Notes: generated by a model not told the origin, from the letters alone. DNA of 64,000 bases from Zonotrichia leucophrys gambelii (GCF_028769735.1 NC_088170.1:61846085-61910084); one strand, 5' to 3'. Positions 26,365 through 41,609 are shown, counted from the first letter of the stretch. Program-made: numbers and translations.

Positions 26365-29300
26365 GCAAAATACACACTGTGCATACAAATATGTTTTTAT
26401 TCCTGTTTCATATTATGATTCGTTTTCATTTCTAATTTGGAAGAAGTAGCCAAATTACAGAACCCAAATTGTGAAATGCATCTTTCCTGATTCTGAACAG
26501 AATCCAGTCTATTGAAGAGATTCCTGTGATAATGACAGATTGCCTCAGTAGAAGATGAGATAACTTAGAATTCTCTTCTGTCAACCATGGATAGAAACAA
26601 AGGTACTTTTATTCAATTGAGAAATAGCAGAAAAACTGTTAAGCAGTAACTTTTAAAATAAAATCTGCAAAAACAAGGAGATTTTTCAATGGTCTGTATA
26701 CAGCAATTTCTAGAAACCCCAGGTAAACATAAATTAATGGGATTTTTAAAATAACCCATTTTAGTTTTACTTCCTTACCATGTATGGAACCACTTACTGT
26801 GGAAGGATTGCAATAGGAAGCACTGAGTTTCAAACAATGCTCTCCATTAAGTGCTTTTTGAGCCTGTGCTTACTTCTAGGTACCATATTGGATGTGAAAT
26901 TGGATGTGAAACGCAGACTGAGCCATTTTCTCCTCTGCAGCCATTGGGAGCCAGCCATGACCCAGTTCTGAGGAGCTCTGTGCCAGCAGAGGAATTGCTT
27001 TAATGATAGAGGCACATTTTTCTCAGGCTTTAAGTTGAAACCACTTCTGAAATCATCATCACCTTTGTTAGTGTGGATACTCCCATTTTTTTGCTTTGCT
27101 TATACAAGTTAAGCCAAAGTTGAACCCAAGCAGTTAATATTATTGTAAACTGGGGATAGCTTGAACTTTAGGACATTAAAAATAAGGGCATATGGCTTTT
27201 AGAAACACTGGATGCTTTATTATTCATTCTCTTCTTTAATATTTTAGTAAAGATTTTAAGCTGACTCAGATTTAGGATTTCTTACAGATATCAGATTGCA
27301 GGCACAGTGAAAAGCAAAACAATTATTGGGTGTTATCCATTAAGAAGAATTCAAATAGCAACAGTTAACAATCTGTAGCACCAGGGTAGCTGTGGGCTTT
27401 TGTCTGTGCCATAAAAGACCCTCAAAGTCACCATAAAGCTTCATTCACTTTTAGTGTGATAGGTTACACATGGGATGGTTTATTTTACAAGTAAAATCTG
27501 CATGTAAGCTGTAAAGTGCCTGAATGCTTGGATTGCAAGATGGAAAAATAAACAACTGCAATTAAGGGATCAAGTCTTCCAGTATTGCTCCTATTATTTC
27601 ATGTGATTTTATTTTCCTAAAAGCCCTTCAGAGAAATTTAAGGCCAAATTAGGGCCTTTAATCTCTTCTGAGATAATCAGTGATGTGTGGATATTCTATT
27701 CAGAAAAAACAGCATTGACATGTTGACTATAGAAAACATTTTCTGTAAAACATCTCCTGAGTAATTTGAAAACTTTAAATCTGTCTAGTTAAATTATAAA
27801 TTATTTAATTCTTATAAATTCTTATAATAATTTTATATATTATTTAATTGTAATAACATTTTTCTTCTTCTGAAGGGTTATTATACATGCTTAATTTTAA
27901 CCTAAAAGAGTTATTACAAATAAAAATAGATATCTTTTTAAAGTTTTTATAAGTTTGGAAAGCACCCATGAAATCGGGTGCCATAGAGCTAGCACTCTTT
28001 TTCAATTTATAATGTGTTGTTCACTGATTGTGAAGTTCATGCAGTTCGTTGCTATTTTGAATATTAAAAAGGTTTAATTGAATATATTGAAAAAGAGTAT
28101 TGTGCAATGGTATTGCAAAGAAGTCTACAAAAGGTTCTTCCAAGTGTTTGATTTGTAAGTCAAACTAATTCCAAATGCAGGTACCTGAAGAAAGCTTAAC
28201 TAAGCAAAGTCTGCAGTACTGGAGCAACTGGAATCTATCAGTGATATATTCAAGTACACATATTTTCACCAGTTATTAACACTCACCTACTCTCTTAGGC
28301 ACTTCAATTTTTGAGGTACTTTCTGAGTATTAACTTTAAGAATGTCACATATTCAGAAATGTAGGAGATTGCTCTGTTTATGTTGATACGTTTAAAAAAA
28401 TTATATTTCAAAGAATCTTTATTATTTTCTTTAGTTGAAAGAAAAAATTGTCATTTTGCACCAAATTCAGTTGTTTTATATAATTAACCTATTAAGATGC
28501 AGTAGTGCCTAAAACTTAAAAAAAAAAAATCTTAAGTAAAAAGGAAAAAAAATACATAGCATTTGTCTCCAACATTGCTATCTACATCTACTTGGCAAGG
28601 CATTATTATGTGTATTTTCCTATAATTACAGTATCTTTAATCACCACAGAGACTGTATGAAGAATGTTGTACATCTTCAGGAGATGACTTTTACTATCTC
28701 AACACCCAAAATACCTGTGAAGAAAAAGTTAGATATTGATTTTGAGGGAATAGTGCCACCTGCTGAGCCATTACTTTCCATTTCTGTGGAGTTCCCTAAA
28801 CACAGATTTAATCCAGTGGGGTGAACTTGAAAAATCTTCCACTCCTTAATCTTTCAATACTGCTCCTATATTTGTAACTAGATGCGTCCAGGCTCTTATC
28901 TAAGGAAGGAAGCCCACTCTTTCCAGGTGAATTATACTGGCAAACTCAAGTTTTTTGCAAGTAACTAAGCCAGGGAAATTGGTTTAGGTTAGCTTAACAT
29001 AAAATGTATCCTATGCATAACAATGATATTTTGGTCAATGTAATATTTTAAGTTTTTGTTTTTTTTACTAGGCTCTCTAGAGACAACAGATGATCCAAGT
29101 AAAACAGAAATACAGAAGGTTTGCCTCATTTGAGAATATTTTATTTCACAGCCTTAATTATGTGCTTTGATGGGATCAAATAGCCTATGCCTTTGCTATA
29201 AGTTCAGTTAGGAAGCCTATAAATCAATAAAAAGACATCTAAAGTAAATGGACTAGAAAATAAACATTTTTCTTAAAACAGACATTTTTATCAAAACAAT

Positions 29301-31872
29301 CAAGGCAAGACATGTGATGGCAAAGAGAATCAGTCTATTATTCAGTTATCCCATCAATTAGGAGAAGGGAAAAGACCTAATGTGAATGCAGCTGTAGGGT
29401 TTACACCCTTAAAAATTGTTAGGCATCAGTAGTTAAAAGTCACATTTTGGTTTACACAGAAAGGAGATTTTAAAACCTTTCCTTACATTTTGTGGACTGA
29501 ATTTATTCTCCAAAATCATCATAATAACTCATAGTAAAAATTGTAAAACATTTTCTTTAACTATTTAGTAATACATCTTGTAGAGAAACATATTTGATTA
29601 GTCTCATTTTTCAGTCTTCTCATATCTCTTTAAGTTTCTGTTCTGTACAGTCACTTTCCATTATTCTTTCTATTACATTTGCAGGAGAATTAACTGAGAA
29701 TAACTAATGAATTTAGGACATATCGAGTGAAATCCTAAGATTATTAAGTCAAGTAGTTCTAGATCTCTAGTATTCAATCATCGTTTTGATATTTTGTTGA
29801 TCCATCTATACATATATTTCTAATTAAAAGATAATCTATGATTTATAACTGTGATGTTTGAGTTATAATTTTCTTCCGTTTTTCTGTAGTTAATGAAGGA
29901 TGAGAAAGACCAGTGAGGGAAAACTTCTGCATGAGAGCTGTACTTATCAGTAAAGAATGAATATCAAAACTCAGAATTCCCACTTGATTTTCAGAATTAA
30001 TTTCCTGAAGGGTAGGAGGGAAAAAAAAATTTAAAAAGTATTTTTGTGGAATGAAAAGTTAAAAAAGAAATTGCTTCATTTTGGACCAATTAACTATTAA
30101 TTTGCAAGTATTCACTTTAATGCAATGCTGAATGGAAACTCCCTCTGTCAATTTGTTGTAGGGCAGTCTGAGTTTTATGTAGAATATTAGTAGAATATGT
30201 AGAATAGTAGTCTCAGGAGAAAAATTTTGCATTTCAACGAATGAAACAATAGATTAAATAAGAGTAGCATCATATTCTAAATTACAGTTTAGCGCTTTGG
30301 AATTATTGGTTAAAAAATTATAAGGAACACAGGATTCTTGACTGTGGCTTATTTCCGAGTGACCAGGCAGTACTTTGCAAGAAAACATCCAAATGTGCAA
30401 GACACATACAGAGTGCATTCATAGAATTTAATATTCTAATGTAAAATGTACCATTACATTCCAATTTAATTTCTTTTTCCCTATCTATTCATTAAGATTT
30501 GTCATGGATCAAATTCAGAGAACATTTGAAAGCAAACAAATGAGATTTGGCTCAGCTTAGATTTTCCCTTAGATTTAAGAAGGTGAAACAGAACAGAATT
30601 CAGCTCCCTACTCTAGGACTAGCAGAGTTTATTCTCAACATTGATTGTTCAGCTGAAGCCCATGTTTAAGGATAAATAATAGGAATACAGCTAAACCACT
30701 GCTTTAAACTGAGCATGACTGATAGTCCTTGTTAAGTCAGGAACTTCAGAAGTTTAGTCTGGTTTTGTAGATGGATCAGAGGAAAAATGGAGATATAATG
30801 GTAAGCAAATCTATAGGAAAAGCAAATGTGCATATTGAACTTGGAAAAAGTCTATCAATGGCCCTGGAAAATCCAGGCAAAGACATTGTGATCAATAAAA
30901 AAATATGTAGAATTTAAAGGTAGTCTGCCAGCAAAACATTAAAGTATTTCCAGGTGCATTGATGCGCTATTTGGAACAACAAAATCTCTTTTCAAAGAGA
31001 TAAAGTCTCCATTCAAATACAATCACCTGCAAAGGGTTTATACATTGAAATGATAAATAAATCTCTATTGATGCTCAACCAAAAGGGTATTTAGGAAAAG
31101 CAGGAATGTTGTTTTTATGAGAAAATCTATAAGGATGTTTTTATAAAGATGGAATATAATAACTTCCTGTGTCTGGGAGGAAAAATGCTGCATTTTAAAG
31201 AAAACAACTTGAAAGCAACAGATCTCTCTCTTCTCTAACTACTGTGAGAATGTAATTTTAATTCAACACAGTAAATAAAACACATGCCCGTATACAAGCA
31301 CAGTTACTCATCTGCATTATAAACAAAAAGAAAATAAATTTCTCCCTAGAGCATAAGCTGCAGAATTATTTCAAAATGCTTATTATGTGATAGACACTAT
31401 AAACTTCAGGGAATGTAAATTTCAGCCAGGAAAAGATGCTGAAGGACTAGAGAAACTTGAAGGTGTTTATTATATGAAATTAAATATTGAGTAAAAGGAA
31501 CAGAAAACTTCAGGACTTCTGACTTTGAAATTCTGCAGTGGACAGGATTTATGTTTCAAAAATTCTCTCAAGACCACGAGAAAAATCATCAGTAATTTAA
31601 GGAGGCACATTTTTTTTCTTCTCTAGAACACATATATTGTCGTATGTGTTCCAAAAATCTTCTTCCTCCACATACTTTTCTTCTTGTCCTTTTGTATCTT
31701 TGCACTAATTCCCTTGCCTCTCATATAGAGAGAGCATAACCAAAATACTTCTCTTTACTATTAAGGTAATTTTCCTCTTGCATTCAGTAGTACCTGGCAC
31801 AAAATGTATTAGGAGAAAAAGGTTATGAAACTTTTGTGTCATAAGTTGGAATGAAATGTAATGGAATGTAAT

Positions 31873-31895
31873 TAGAATAGAATAGAATAGAATAC
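31873..31895. repeat. (GAATA)n microsatellite
   Basis: Four units of AGAAT/GAATA following a diverged 'ggaatgtaat' repeat. Confidence 0.85.
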
Positions 31896-33773
31896 TGATT
31901 TTCTCAATATATAAAATAAAACCCTATATCCCTATTTGTCAGAGTGAGGACTGAAACCTTCCCATGAGAAACAGAATTCCTTTTTAGAAAAATCTAGAAA
32001 GTGTTTTCTGAGGGGGCAATGGGGATATAAGGGTAAATAAGTGTATTAATTATTCTAGCATGAATAATGTCCAGGTTGTGTTCCTCAAAGACCTGCACTT
32101 GACATTAGAGACAGGAGTCTATTATATATTGAAATAAAGAAGATTTTATTGCAGTCTCTAAAATAAATTCAAGAATTATTCAAGGAGAGAGGATTTTGTT
32201 AGACGCAGAGATTTTGTTATTCCAAATACTGCATCAGTGTACCTGAAAATACTTTAAAAAAATCACCATAAGACACTCTTCCCATTAGAAAGGGATGGCC
32301 CTGGTGCTATTTTTCAAATGCCAGGGGCATGGCAAGTGAACGCTACCCAGTAGACTCTACAGCTCATTCCAAAGTGTATTCTTGGAAAGTTCACATTTTT
32401 TTGGAATAATTTAAAACAGATATAATTCATTAAATTTCTCATACTTATTAAATCCTCATAATACTATAATGATATCATTTACAATTGTACCTGAAAAGAA
32501 AACCCCCACAAAATTTATAAAGCTCCTGGGTTTTATCATAGTATATTTAGAATGGTTTAAGTTAAGCTTTTCCCCAGCTCTGGCTGTGAACCAAAGAAGC
32601 AGGCACTTTATTTTTACTTGATCAGAGAGAAGATGAAAAATAGCAACCTTGATGTACATTAGAATTTCTAAAGTTACATTGATAGTATTGGGTAAACCAC
32701 ATTATACAAGTCTTTCTGCTGTGATTGCATGAGTAGAAATCTGGGTGCTGATACAGACATGGTTTTTTCCAACTTCATTTTCTATAACTATTGTATAGTA
32801 TCTTCTATTTCTACATTTTTGATTTTTTTTTTTAATTTAGACCTCTGCCTCAAAAAAAGACAAAGGACCATTAAAACTGTTGCAGGGAACTCACTGGAAA
32901 TTAATTATAAAACAATAAACCCCAAGAAATTCAGTACAGAAGGAGAATTTGAATGCTGCCATTACCTGATGATCTTTACCCAATCAATACATTATAAATG
33001 TCCTCCTCTACTTAATGTAAAGGATCATGGTACTAATAAATCAGAAATTACTGTAGATCTACATGAGTCACAACTGTGGCAATCCTATCAACGAAGAATC
33101 TGTCAGACATGATCATTTTTCAAGGCATGAAATGAATTATATTTTTTAATACAGTAACGAAGAGGAAATTTAATAAGACAGAAATTCCTTTCCTTTTGCC
33201 ATGCTCTCTTAACTCCCACTCATGAGTTGTCGTGCTCCATGCCAGAGAAGTGCTCCTTTTCAGACACACGGCGTGTTCCAGCTCCTACAGAATCCTGGTG
33301 GATTCAATGTGAGTTAGGTCACGTTCTTAAAATGTTCTGGGCAGGCAGCAAAGAGCACAGATCAGCTCTTTATGAAGCAGTTTCATTGTAGTCTGGCATT
33401 TCTGAGGTAACACTTCTCCCACTGCCTTCTCTCAGCCCAATGGCAAGTTGGCCATCTGTCTGTAAAGGAGAAAGCTTTGATATGTGTGAGCCACTCAGCT
33501 TTTACTCAGCTTGGAAGCATTCTGCACATCAGTGTGAAATGCTCTCAGAAAACCTACCATGACAGTTTTATGAATGGAGTCCATTGTACATTTCAACTCT
33601 GAAATGGAATTTATGGACTATGCTTAATGCATAAAAGGGGAGTCAGCTGGGGCAGGTATCTTGGAAAATCTCTATGGTTCATGAATAGTGAGCTCCAACT
33701 TTTGCTTTGCACTTCAGAGAATGATGTTTTCATTTGAAGAGACTTTTTTTCTCTTTCACAGTGCTGATCAAAT

Positions 33774-33850
33774 AAAGTAAAGAGAAAAAATAAAATAAAA
33801 GAATAAAAGAGAAAAAGAACCCATTAAAAAACTAAAAAAAAAAAAAAATT
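33774..33850. repeat. A-rich low-complexity tract
   Basis: AAATAAAAG-type units ending in a run of A. Confidence 0.8.
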
Positions 33851-36800
33851 CCTGAATCAAAATATGCACAGGAATTAAAAGCAACAAAAACAAAGATTAG
33901 TAAAATATACTTCATTACTTATAGAGAAATTATAATTTTCCAAGAAGCTTAAAGAACTTGAAAATTATATTGAACATGGTAGGATGTTCAATACAGCCAT
34001 GCAGCAGGCATTACTTTGTCCTGAAAGTGAAAAAGAACCTAGGAAAGAAGATTTTCTCTCTTCCTGTGTTCTCCTTCTCAGATGGAGATTTGAAGACTCT
34101 GACACATTTTTTGGACGGAATTCCCTTTGAACTTTAAGGCTTATTAACATCATCCAACAAAAATTTGTTTATACAACTGTTTGATTATTGTTAATGGCAT
34201 CTTGAAGCTTTTTTCTACCTTTACTACTACTCATCGTCTTACTTTAATTGTCTGATCCAAGAGCTTTTATCATTTAACTGCACATTTCTCAACTGAGTTT
34301 CCATACTGTTAATTCTTCTTTCCTTCATCCCCAAACACATATTTTAAAATTTCCTTTCCATTTCTTTCCAAGTGGCCAAATGATCCCCTTCCTCTACTCA
34401 GATACTGTCACTCCAAGCCATCAAGCCATGGTGGAATTGATTATTCCCACTACATCCTTTCTGTGTGGGCATTTTGCTTGTTTTTGCTGCCATCTGACTT
34501 GTGGTTTAGATTTTGCACTTACTAACAGAGACAAGTTAAGAAAGGTGGTTCATTGTTATTCAAGTTATTTTTTTCTCTATTTTCTCATGTTAAATATGTT
34601 TACAATACAATGGGCTTCAATAATATTTCTTACATCAGAACTTTCAATTCCTCATGTCAATATTGCCTGCATCTTAGATTTTCTCTCAGCTGCACATTAT
34701 CTTGATAAGTTGTCATAGTTAATTATAAATATAGACACAGTTTGTCTTTCTAAAGATGTTCTCTCAATTGTCTCCAACTTTTGTATTGAATCGTTCTAAT
34801 CTCCAACTCTAATAACACTCTTGGAAGCAGCAATGTGAAGAAAGATGGGAAAAGTGTTTATTAAAAGTGTAAATTATTTCACATATAAAAACAAATTGTT
34901 GAAAGGAAACTAATATTATCAACTGCATTAAAAAAACCCCATTCCTCTTTTAATTTGTTTTTCAGCATATTATATGTATATATTAAAAAATTATAAAAGA
35001 AATAAAGATAATTTCTTTCCATTACATATGTAAGGGGATGCCTTATCTATTTCCCTACTAGTGGTTGGAAGGAATTCAAAACACTGAAGGCTGATAAAGC
35101 ATAAAAGCCTGAATATTTTATCTACTTAAATAATTCATTTTTTCATCAGCAGTAAAGGGTTGGAAGCTGTGCCAAGAACCAAAGCACCAGCCCTAAAATG
35201 AATATGCATCTCAGTGTCCTCTGTTATGAGATCCTGGAATGGTTTCAGGATCTGGCTGGTAATGGTAATTAAATGTGCCACTTAGTAAATTAAATTGGTA
35301 GTTTAATTCAGCAAAAGGACCAAATAAACTAGGGAAGTTAAATCAGTGCTGCATTTGAGCCCTTTTGTCAAAATTCAACATGATTTGATTGAAATATTTG
35401 CAGTAGGCAGGGGTTTTTGTGAGTGAATTAAGTGTAGGATTTCTTTCACTCTTAACCCATCACCACAATGGAAAAAAAAGAAGTTCAGAACCACTTTTCA
35501 GAATGTATGAGGAACATCGTTAAGACCACTGATTTATTTTCCTGAATATATATTAGTAGGGATTTGGGGTTTTTTTTTTGTAATCAAAAACATCTGAAAT
35601 AGTAAATTCCTTGCATGTATCTTAAGATTACCCATCTCTCAACAGACCAATGTCACTTGTTGAAAATGAGAGTGAATCATGGTGAGTAGCACTCTGACCT
35701 TCCAAGCAAGTACTGATTCACACAAAGCATCCTGCCTTAAAATCCAATGAGAAACATTATTGACAATTGAGCTTGTAGAATTACTTTTTGATTGCAAAGA
35801 CCAAGCTCTGAAATTCAGCCGAAGGATGAGCTGCATTAGTAATAGCTGCTCCTTGTCTCCTGTATAATTCCCGTCCTAGAAAAGAGATATTCAGACAAAT
35901 GACACACTAGTCAACCCCTGTGTGAAGCTTTAACCAATAAATTCATGCTCAGATTTATCTTTTGTTTAAGATAAATTCATGTTTCTCTTTAAAGCCATGA
36001 CAGTACAGGTAAGCATCACCTTTATATGACTGAGGGAATAACAAAGAGGGTGATGGGTTTCCTTCAGTGTTAGAGATTATCATCAAAGGTTGAAAGAGAC
36101 TGTGAAAAAGGGTTTTGAATGTGAAGTAAGTTAAGGCAAGTTTCTTGCCGGAAAGCACATGGTCAGTTAATTTATTGGTCTTTTTGGATTTATCTGGCCA
36201 CAGGATAAGCTAGGACACACATGAAAGAAATAAAAATAATCTTGCTTCAGTAGTTCCTTTAGCCTGAGAGCTGAAAGTATTCTCATGATGTTTGTAGCCA
36301 GAACAAGGCTAGATACAAAAACTTAAAATGGTCTGGTTCAGTCAAACACACAGTACAGCTTCTGGAAGGAACACTGCGATTCTCATGGCTCCTGAGCCAG
36401 TGGTATCTTACACTTGAGTTGGACTCGAAAGGAGAATGGTGCTTGATAAGATAACCTATGATTAATAAGGCATTTAAGTGTGTGAAAATATCCCTAAATT
36501 CCTATGTACCACCTTCCCATCAGATTGGCTTTGCCTTCTAAAGCATTTAGTGCAACAAGGGAACAAGGTCAATTAAACTAGACCAGTCTTTCATCTTACT
36601 TTTCCAAAAGCTTATTTGAAAAGGAAAATAGCTTTTCTTTAACATTTAAAAAGTCAATAAATTCAGGAAATCATCAATCAACCAAAAGAAAAAAGTAAAT
36701 TATTATATTATTAATATGGCTTTATCTACTGAAATTATGTTAGCTTTTCATTCTCCTACTTTGTAGTAGTGTAGTCTTTTCAACACTGCTCTGATTCTGG

Positions 36801-39800
36801 CATCATTTGTAATTTAAACTACTCCTTTTACTTTAATCATCAAGAACGTAGTCAGATTTCAGAGTCACATGCTGCCTTATTCTACTGGAAATGTTCATAT
36901 ATTTCTTGATTGCTGTCAGTGATGAGACCGCACACAAAGTGAAAGCAGACTGAGGACAAATTACAGAAAAACCCCACAACTCTATTTCTTCTGCTTATCA
37001 TGTGGTTTGGACTGAACAGAGCACAATGTGCCTCTGTCTTATAAATAAGCCTATCCTAAGCTGGCAAATTCTGTGCCTCTGAAGACAAACAGATTGGTGG
37101 CAGCAATTTGGTTTCAAATAACTCCATTCAGATCCTTAGGCAAGTGTGTGTGCCTTGGATTTTTGAGCTGGGAATCTTAAACCTCCTCAATAGATTTCCA
37201 ACATTTTCTGGTTTCAGCTAGCATGGAAAGAGCCTCTGAGAACTGAACTTACAGATGTGTTCATTAATCAGCTCAACCACCAGCATCTAAAGATCTGTAA
37301 ACTCTGCAGAATTACAGCATCCCTAAAGTTTTCTTTCCCTGCCCCTGCAAAAGTAATATTTAAACAAGCAGCAACAGTAATTTGCAATGTAAGTTAATAG
37401 TTAACCAAAAGGACAGCTAAAATCTCCACTATTATTACATGTTGATTAGACAGGCCTTGAGAAAACATTGTCCTGTTTGGCTTTTTTCATGTTGGATTTT
37501 TTGTCTTTCTCTTTTTTATTTAAACGTTTGAGTAAAGTGGAAACTTTTGACATTTGCAGCAATATTAGTAGACCTCAGCCCCCTTGATTTTCTATAAGAA
37601 GAAGATTATTCATTCATCTCTGACATATATTGCACACTATAAAAATTGCAGTGGTTTACTTGGGTATTTCCTTGTCTCTGTAATGTCCTTCAGAAAATAA
37701 ATCTTGTAACCACTCAATCCCTAAGGTGCCTTCAAGATATTTGGTCCATTAGCATGGTATGCACTGAAGTTAACCTACTTTGAGCATCAAGCTGCTGAAT
37801 GTTCCACTTTCATGTATTTAAGGAAACTTGTATCTAATTTATCTAAAGAAATCTTATCTGTTACCTCCAGTAGTCTGGATAAAAATGAAAACTTAGCAAA
37901 ATTACAATTACAAATTTAAATCAAACACAAGTTTTTTTGAAAGGTGAAAACCACATTTTGGGGCAGTTCAACTGCAAAGTAAATTTGTCTTATTGTCAAT
38001 TGGTAAACACAGCTGGCTCTGTGGCAGGTCTCAACTGGCTTCGTGTATTTCATCTAGGATGGTTATTTAAAAATAAAAAATTTTACTTCTGACAATGTCA
38101 CATTATGTTTTTTGGGTTACAGAAGGAATGTGGGAAGGTTTATATTTTGCCAGAAAAGGGGTAAATGTTCTGGAGAGGCCGCGGGCACATGTAAGCAGAT
38201 AATTCAATATGAGTTTTTTTAAATGTTGAAGCCCCATGTTGCAGGTCAGGAATACATATCAAAATAAACCAAAAGATGTGCTTTCATCTTGTCACTTACC
38301 ATGTTATGACACTTCATCTTTCAAGTGCCCAACAGCCTTTTGGACATTCTATTTCCTTTTCCAAGTAATGGAGATAAACAGACCTTTATAAGTGTCCAAG
38401 AAATCTAAGCAACTTGCAGTGGTGATTCATGACAATGCTTCTAATAATCTATTTTTTATTTTATATTGTGTACTTAAAAATAAGGTTTTTTTAAAAAGTC
38501 TGATTTGGACTTCTGTAGAAAAGATTTCTGGTATTGTTTTCTTTTGTTGGTTTGGTTTTTTTTTTTACTTCTTTGGAAGAATGAAATTATTTATTATGTT
38601 ATGAAATCCAATTACATTTTTACATATATATTGGGTCTGAGCCCTTACTTACACTGCTTGGCATGGCTGAACACAGCAAGAGAAGCTCTGGATCTCTGTC
38701 CTTGTTAGCTTTGGTAATTCTGGGCTTCATTCACTACATTCTGCTCTGCTGTGTGACTTTCTGACCTTTTACTTCAAACTGTCAGAAAGAAGTTGCCCAT
38801 GTATATGCTCAATTTAATTAGATCTTGAATTTTGTCTCTGGGCAGTTCCCTCACCTTAGATCAAAACTACTCACTTAGGTAAATGGGCTGTTTAAGGACA
38901 GATATTGTCATTACCTCAGTGCCTTTCTGTATAAAACTGAATTATTTTTCAAAATCTTCCTTTTAATTTGCTATGTTTTACATCTTTCTTTGTAATTTAT
39001 GGACTTGAAAGATGAATAATCAACAAAAATATCTTTAGATTCCTATAAAAAGGAGAAAGAGAAATTAGTACAGGTGATCTAAAGAGGATGGGTTATTGGG
39101 GAATTTTTTATTTACTGTGTAATTGTTGATAATATTGCCATGCCTGCTTCACTTGGAACCCCTACAACATCTGTCCAACCCAACGTCTTCTTACACTTTG
39201 GAAACCATTCTGAGAAAATGTGTTAAAACTCTCATCTTAAGCCAAAAGTTAGATTTATACAAGTGTGTGAAACAATCCATTTGGGGAATCACACAATTTC
39301 GCCATAACCTTATGTTTACATTGGGAAAAGAAACCTCACTTCCCTTCCTACATCACAGTTTTACTGACTAACACAGCTATTGATAGAAATGGTTCCTTTC
39401 TCTTTATCTGAGGAAACCTAGCACGTGACAGCCAGGTATAAAACTGGAATTAAACCTTCTGGCTCTCTGGGCTGGTTACTGACTGCCATCACCAAGCTCT
39501 TGGCTTCTGACTGCTCTCACTCTTTTCCTAAATGCCTCAGCTAAAGCAATTTCACCTTGTCTTTCTTCTGATCATTCCAGTGTTGAATTCTACCGAAAAA
39601 GTTTCCACATACAGGCCACATGCAGCCAATAGTAGAAGAAAGGAAAACACAAAATATATGGGAAGCCTAGAGAAGTCAGAGACAGCATGGTCCTCCATGC
39701 ATGAGGTCTGAAAAGCAAAAGCTTGATTTTAAGTTGACCACAGTCTGGTCCCTAATTTTGTTTCTATCTCTGCTGTGGAAGCAGAGCTGAAATGCAGAGA

Positions 39801-40258
39801 ACCCATCCTTTTCCTTTTCTGTTTTAATATTTAATTTTATTTTACTGTAATTTTTAAACCTACAAGTTGTTTTCCAGTCTCTGTCTGTCTAGAAGTGCTT
39901 TGGCTCCTCACCCAGGTATGCAAGAGTTTGTGCTGGCACAAGGGAGACAAAGGAGGGAATTTCCTTTGCTTGACTTTGATTAACTTAAGCCAGTAGCGAT
40001 GCTGGAGCCATGGGAACTGTGCTGGCGTGATACCACGCTCAGGATGAAATCCTCCAGGTTTGGGCACCAGTACAGAGAGTTCTGATTTCTGAGATATTCA
40101 CTCCAGCACATCAAGTCTCCCTGAGCTCCTTCCTGGTATGGCCAATGCTGCTGATGTGGAGCCAACACGGCAATGTGGCTGAAATTGCCCTGCTCAGCTC
40201 GGTCTGGAGCCAGTCTGCCCTTCATCTGTCCTCATGTTAACATATTCATTGTGTTTAC

Positions 40259-40425
40259 GAAAAAAAAACCCAAAAGACCCCAAAAAAACCCAAAAACCCC
40301 CAGAACCGACAACAACAAAAACAAATAAAAAAAATAAAAACAGCGGCAAAAAAAAAAAAACAACCAAACAACAACAACAAAAAAAAACCAAAAAACCCCA
40401 TAAAAGAAAACAAACAAGCAAAAAA
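40259..40425. repeat. A/C-rich low-complexity tract
   Basis: Long runs of A broken by C doublets and quadruplets and by CAA units. The opposite-strand frames give Phe/Val/Leu-rich chance peptides. Confidence 0.9.
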
Positions 40426-40429
40426 ATCT

Positions 40430-40468
40430 TGAACAATCAACTTGGTTGATTGAACAATCAACTTGGTT
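40430..40468. repeat. 21-bp tandem duplication with an internal 8-bp-stem hairpin
   Basis: GAACAATCAACTTGGTT occurs at 40431 and again at 40452. CAATCAAC (40434-40441) and GTTGATTG (40445-40452) are exact complements around a 3-base loop. Confidence 0.8.
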
Positions 40469-41609
40469 TGGTATCCATAGTGTAGACAGGATTATATTGT
40501 TGATTTGAGTAGCCACTTTGAGAAAACATCTCAAAAGCAATATTTGGAATAAAAGTATCAGAAGCTCTGTCTGTAAGGCTAGAGATATACATGAGGGAAA
40601 ATAGGGTGCTGAGAGAGGATGGGGTATTGCAGTTATTTTAGGTCCCTAGAAAATTAATTTGTGCCGCAAAAATCCAGATGAATAAAGGAGAATATCCAAA
40701 CCCACAATAGTAAACTATTTTAGAAACTCACTTTGTTCTCATCCTAGGTTGCAAAAAAATTCATCCCAGATAAGATTTACAGAACTTTTGCCTCAATCCA
40801 GAAAAAACAAATTGTTTAAACATAAATTATTTAAAATTTGTTAATTAAGAAGAGTTCAAACTTAATATATTAATGGATAGCTTAAAAAGAGCTTCTATTT
40901 TAAAATGTCAGAGAAAATAACATCTGGAGGAGGTAATGTCTGAAGAAAAATTTGAATGCATTTCTAAGTCAATATATGAGCATAAAATTTTAGTTCAATA
41001 TATTCTGTAATAGACTAACCAGTCTATATACACACATGTATTCCTATAAATATCTAAATATTTAACAACTTATGCCATAAAACACATTTTAAAAATATAT
41101 ACAAGTCTCTAAAATTTTTGACAGTTAGCTACAAGCTGTATTATGTCAGCATAGAGTTTGAGGTCGTTTGGAACTCTCCAGTACTTTTCAAGTGAAAAAA
41201 TCAGGCTTTTTATGAGCTTACAGCAGTTTTTAGCAACCATCAAAAACCTGGCATACTATCTACAATATTATAGATACAATCTGGGGAAAGATAAGATCCC
41301 ATTCTTGAAAGAATTCCTAAGAATTCTTCCACTTTCAGTAGCACTTAATAATAGCTAATACCAGCTCTTTGATTGCCAAAATATTTTAGCATCAGAACTG
41401 GCAAGTTTTTTGAAGGTCTCTAAAGGGATCTTGACATTTATCTGGAGCTTTGTAAATCTAAATTAGATTACCTTGATATCTGGACTAGTTTTCAAGTAAA
41501 AACTTAACTACATTCATAGTTCTCATATTTTTTGCCTTAGCTGCTTGGTTGGAACTAAAATGCAGCGCAAATCCACCTAATAAAGAAATCTATAAGGACT
41601 TGCTTACAG

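Larger units (their letters stand above)
23514..41609. other. Long stretch with no gene recognised
   Basis: About 18 kb of AT-rich DNA with only the simple repeats listed separately. ORF density is especially low from about 27.0 to 32.4 kb, where no frame reaches 60 codons. No CR1 or LTR fragment was recognised here, a notably repeat-poor block. Confidence 0.5.

Noticed and set aside
32729..33112. 127-codon plus-strand frame
   Set aside because: No domain or splice context, and composition typical of AT-rich chance frames.
40194..40540. Phe/Val/Leu-rich minus-strand frames resembling membrane proteins
   Set aside because: They are translations of the A/C-rich tract read in reverse. The hydrophobicity is a by-product of base composition.
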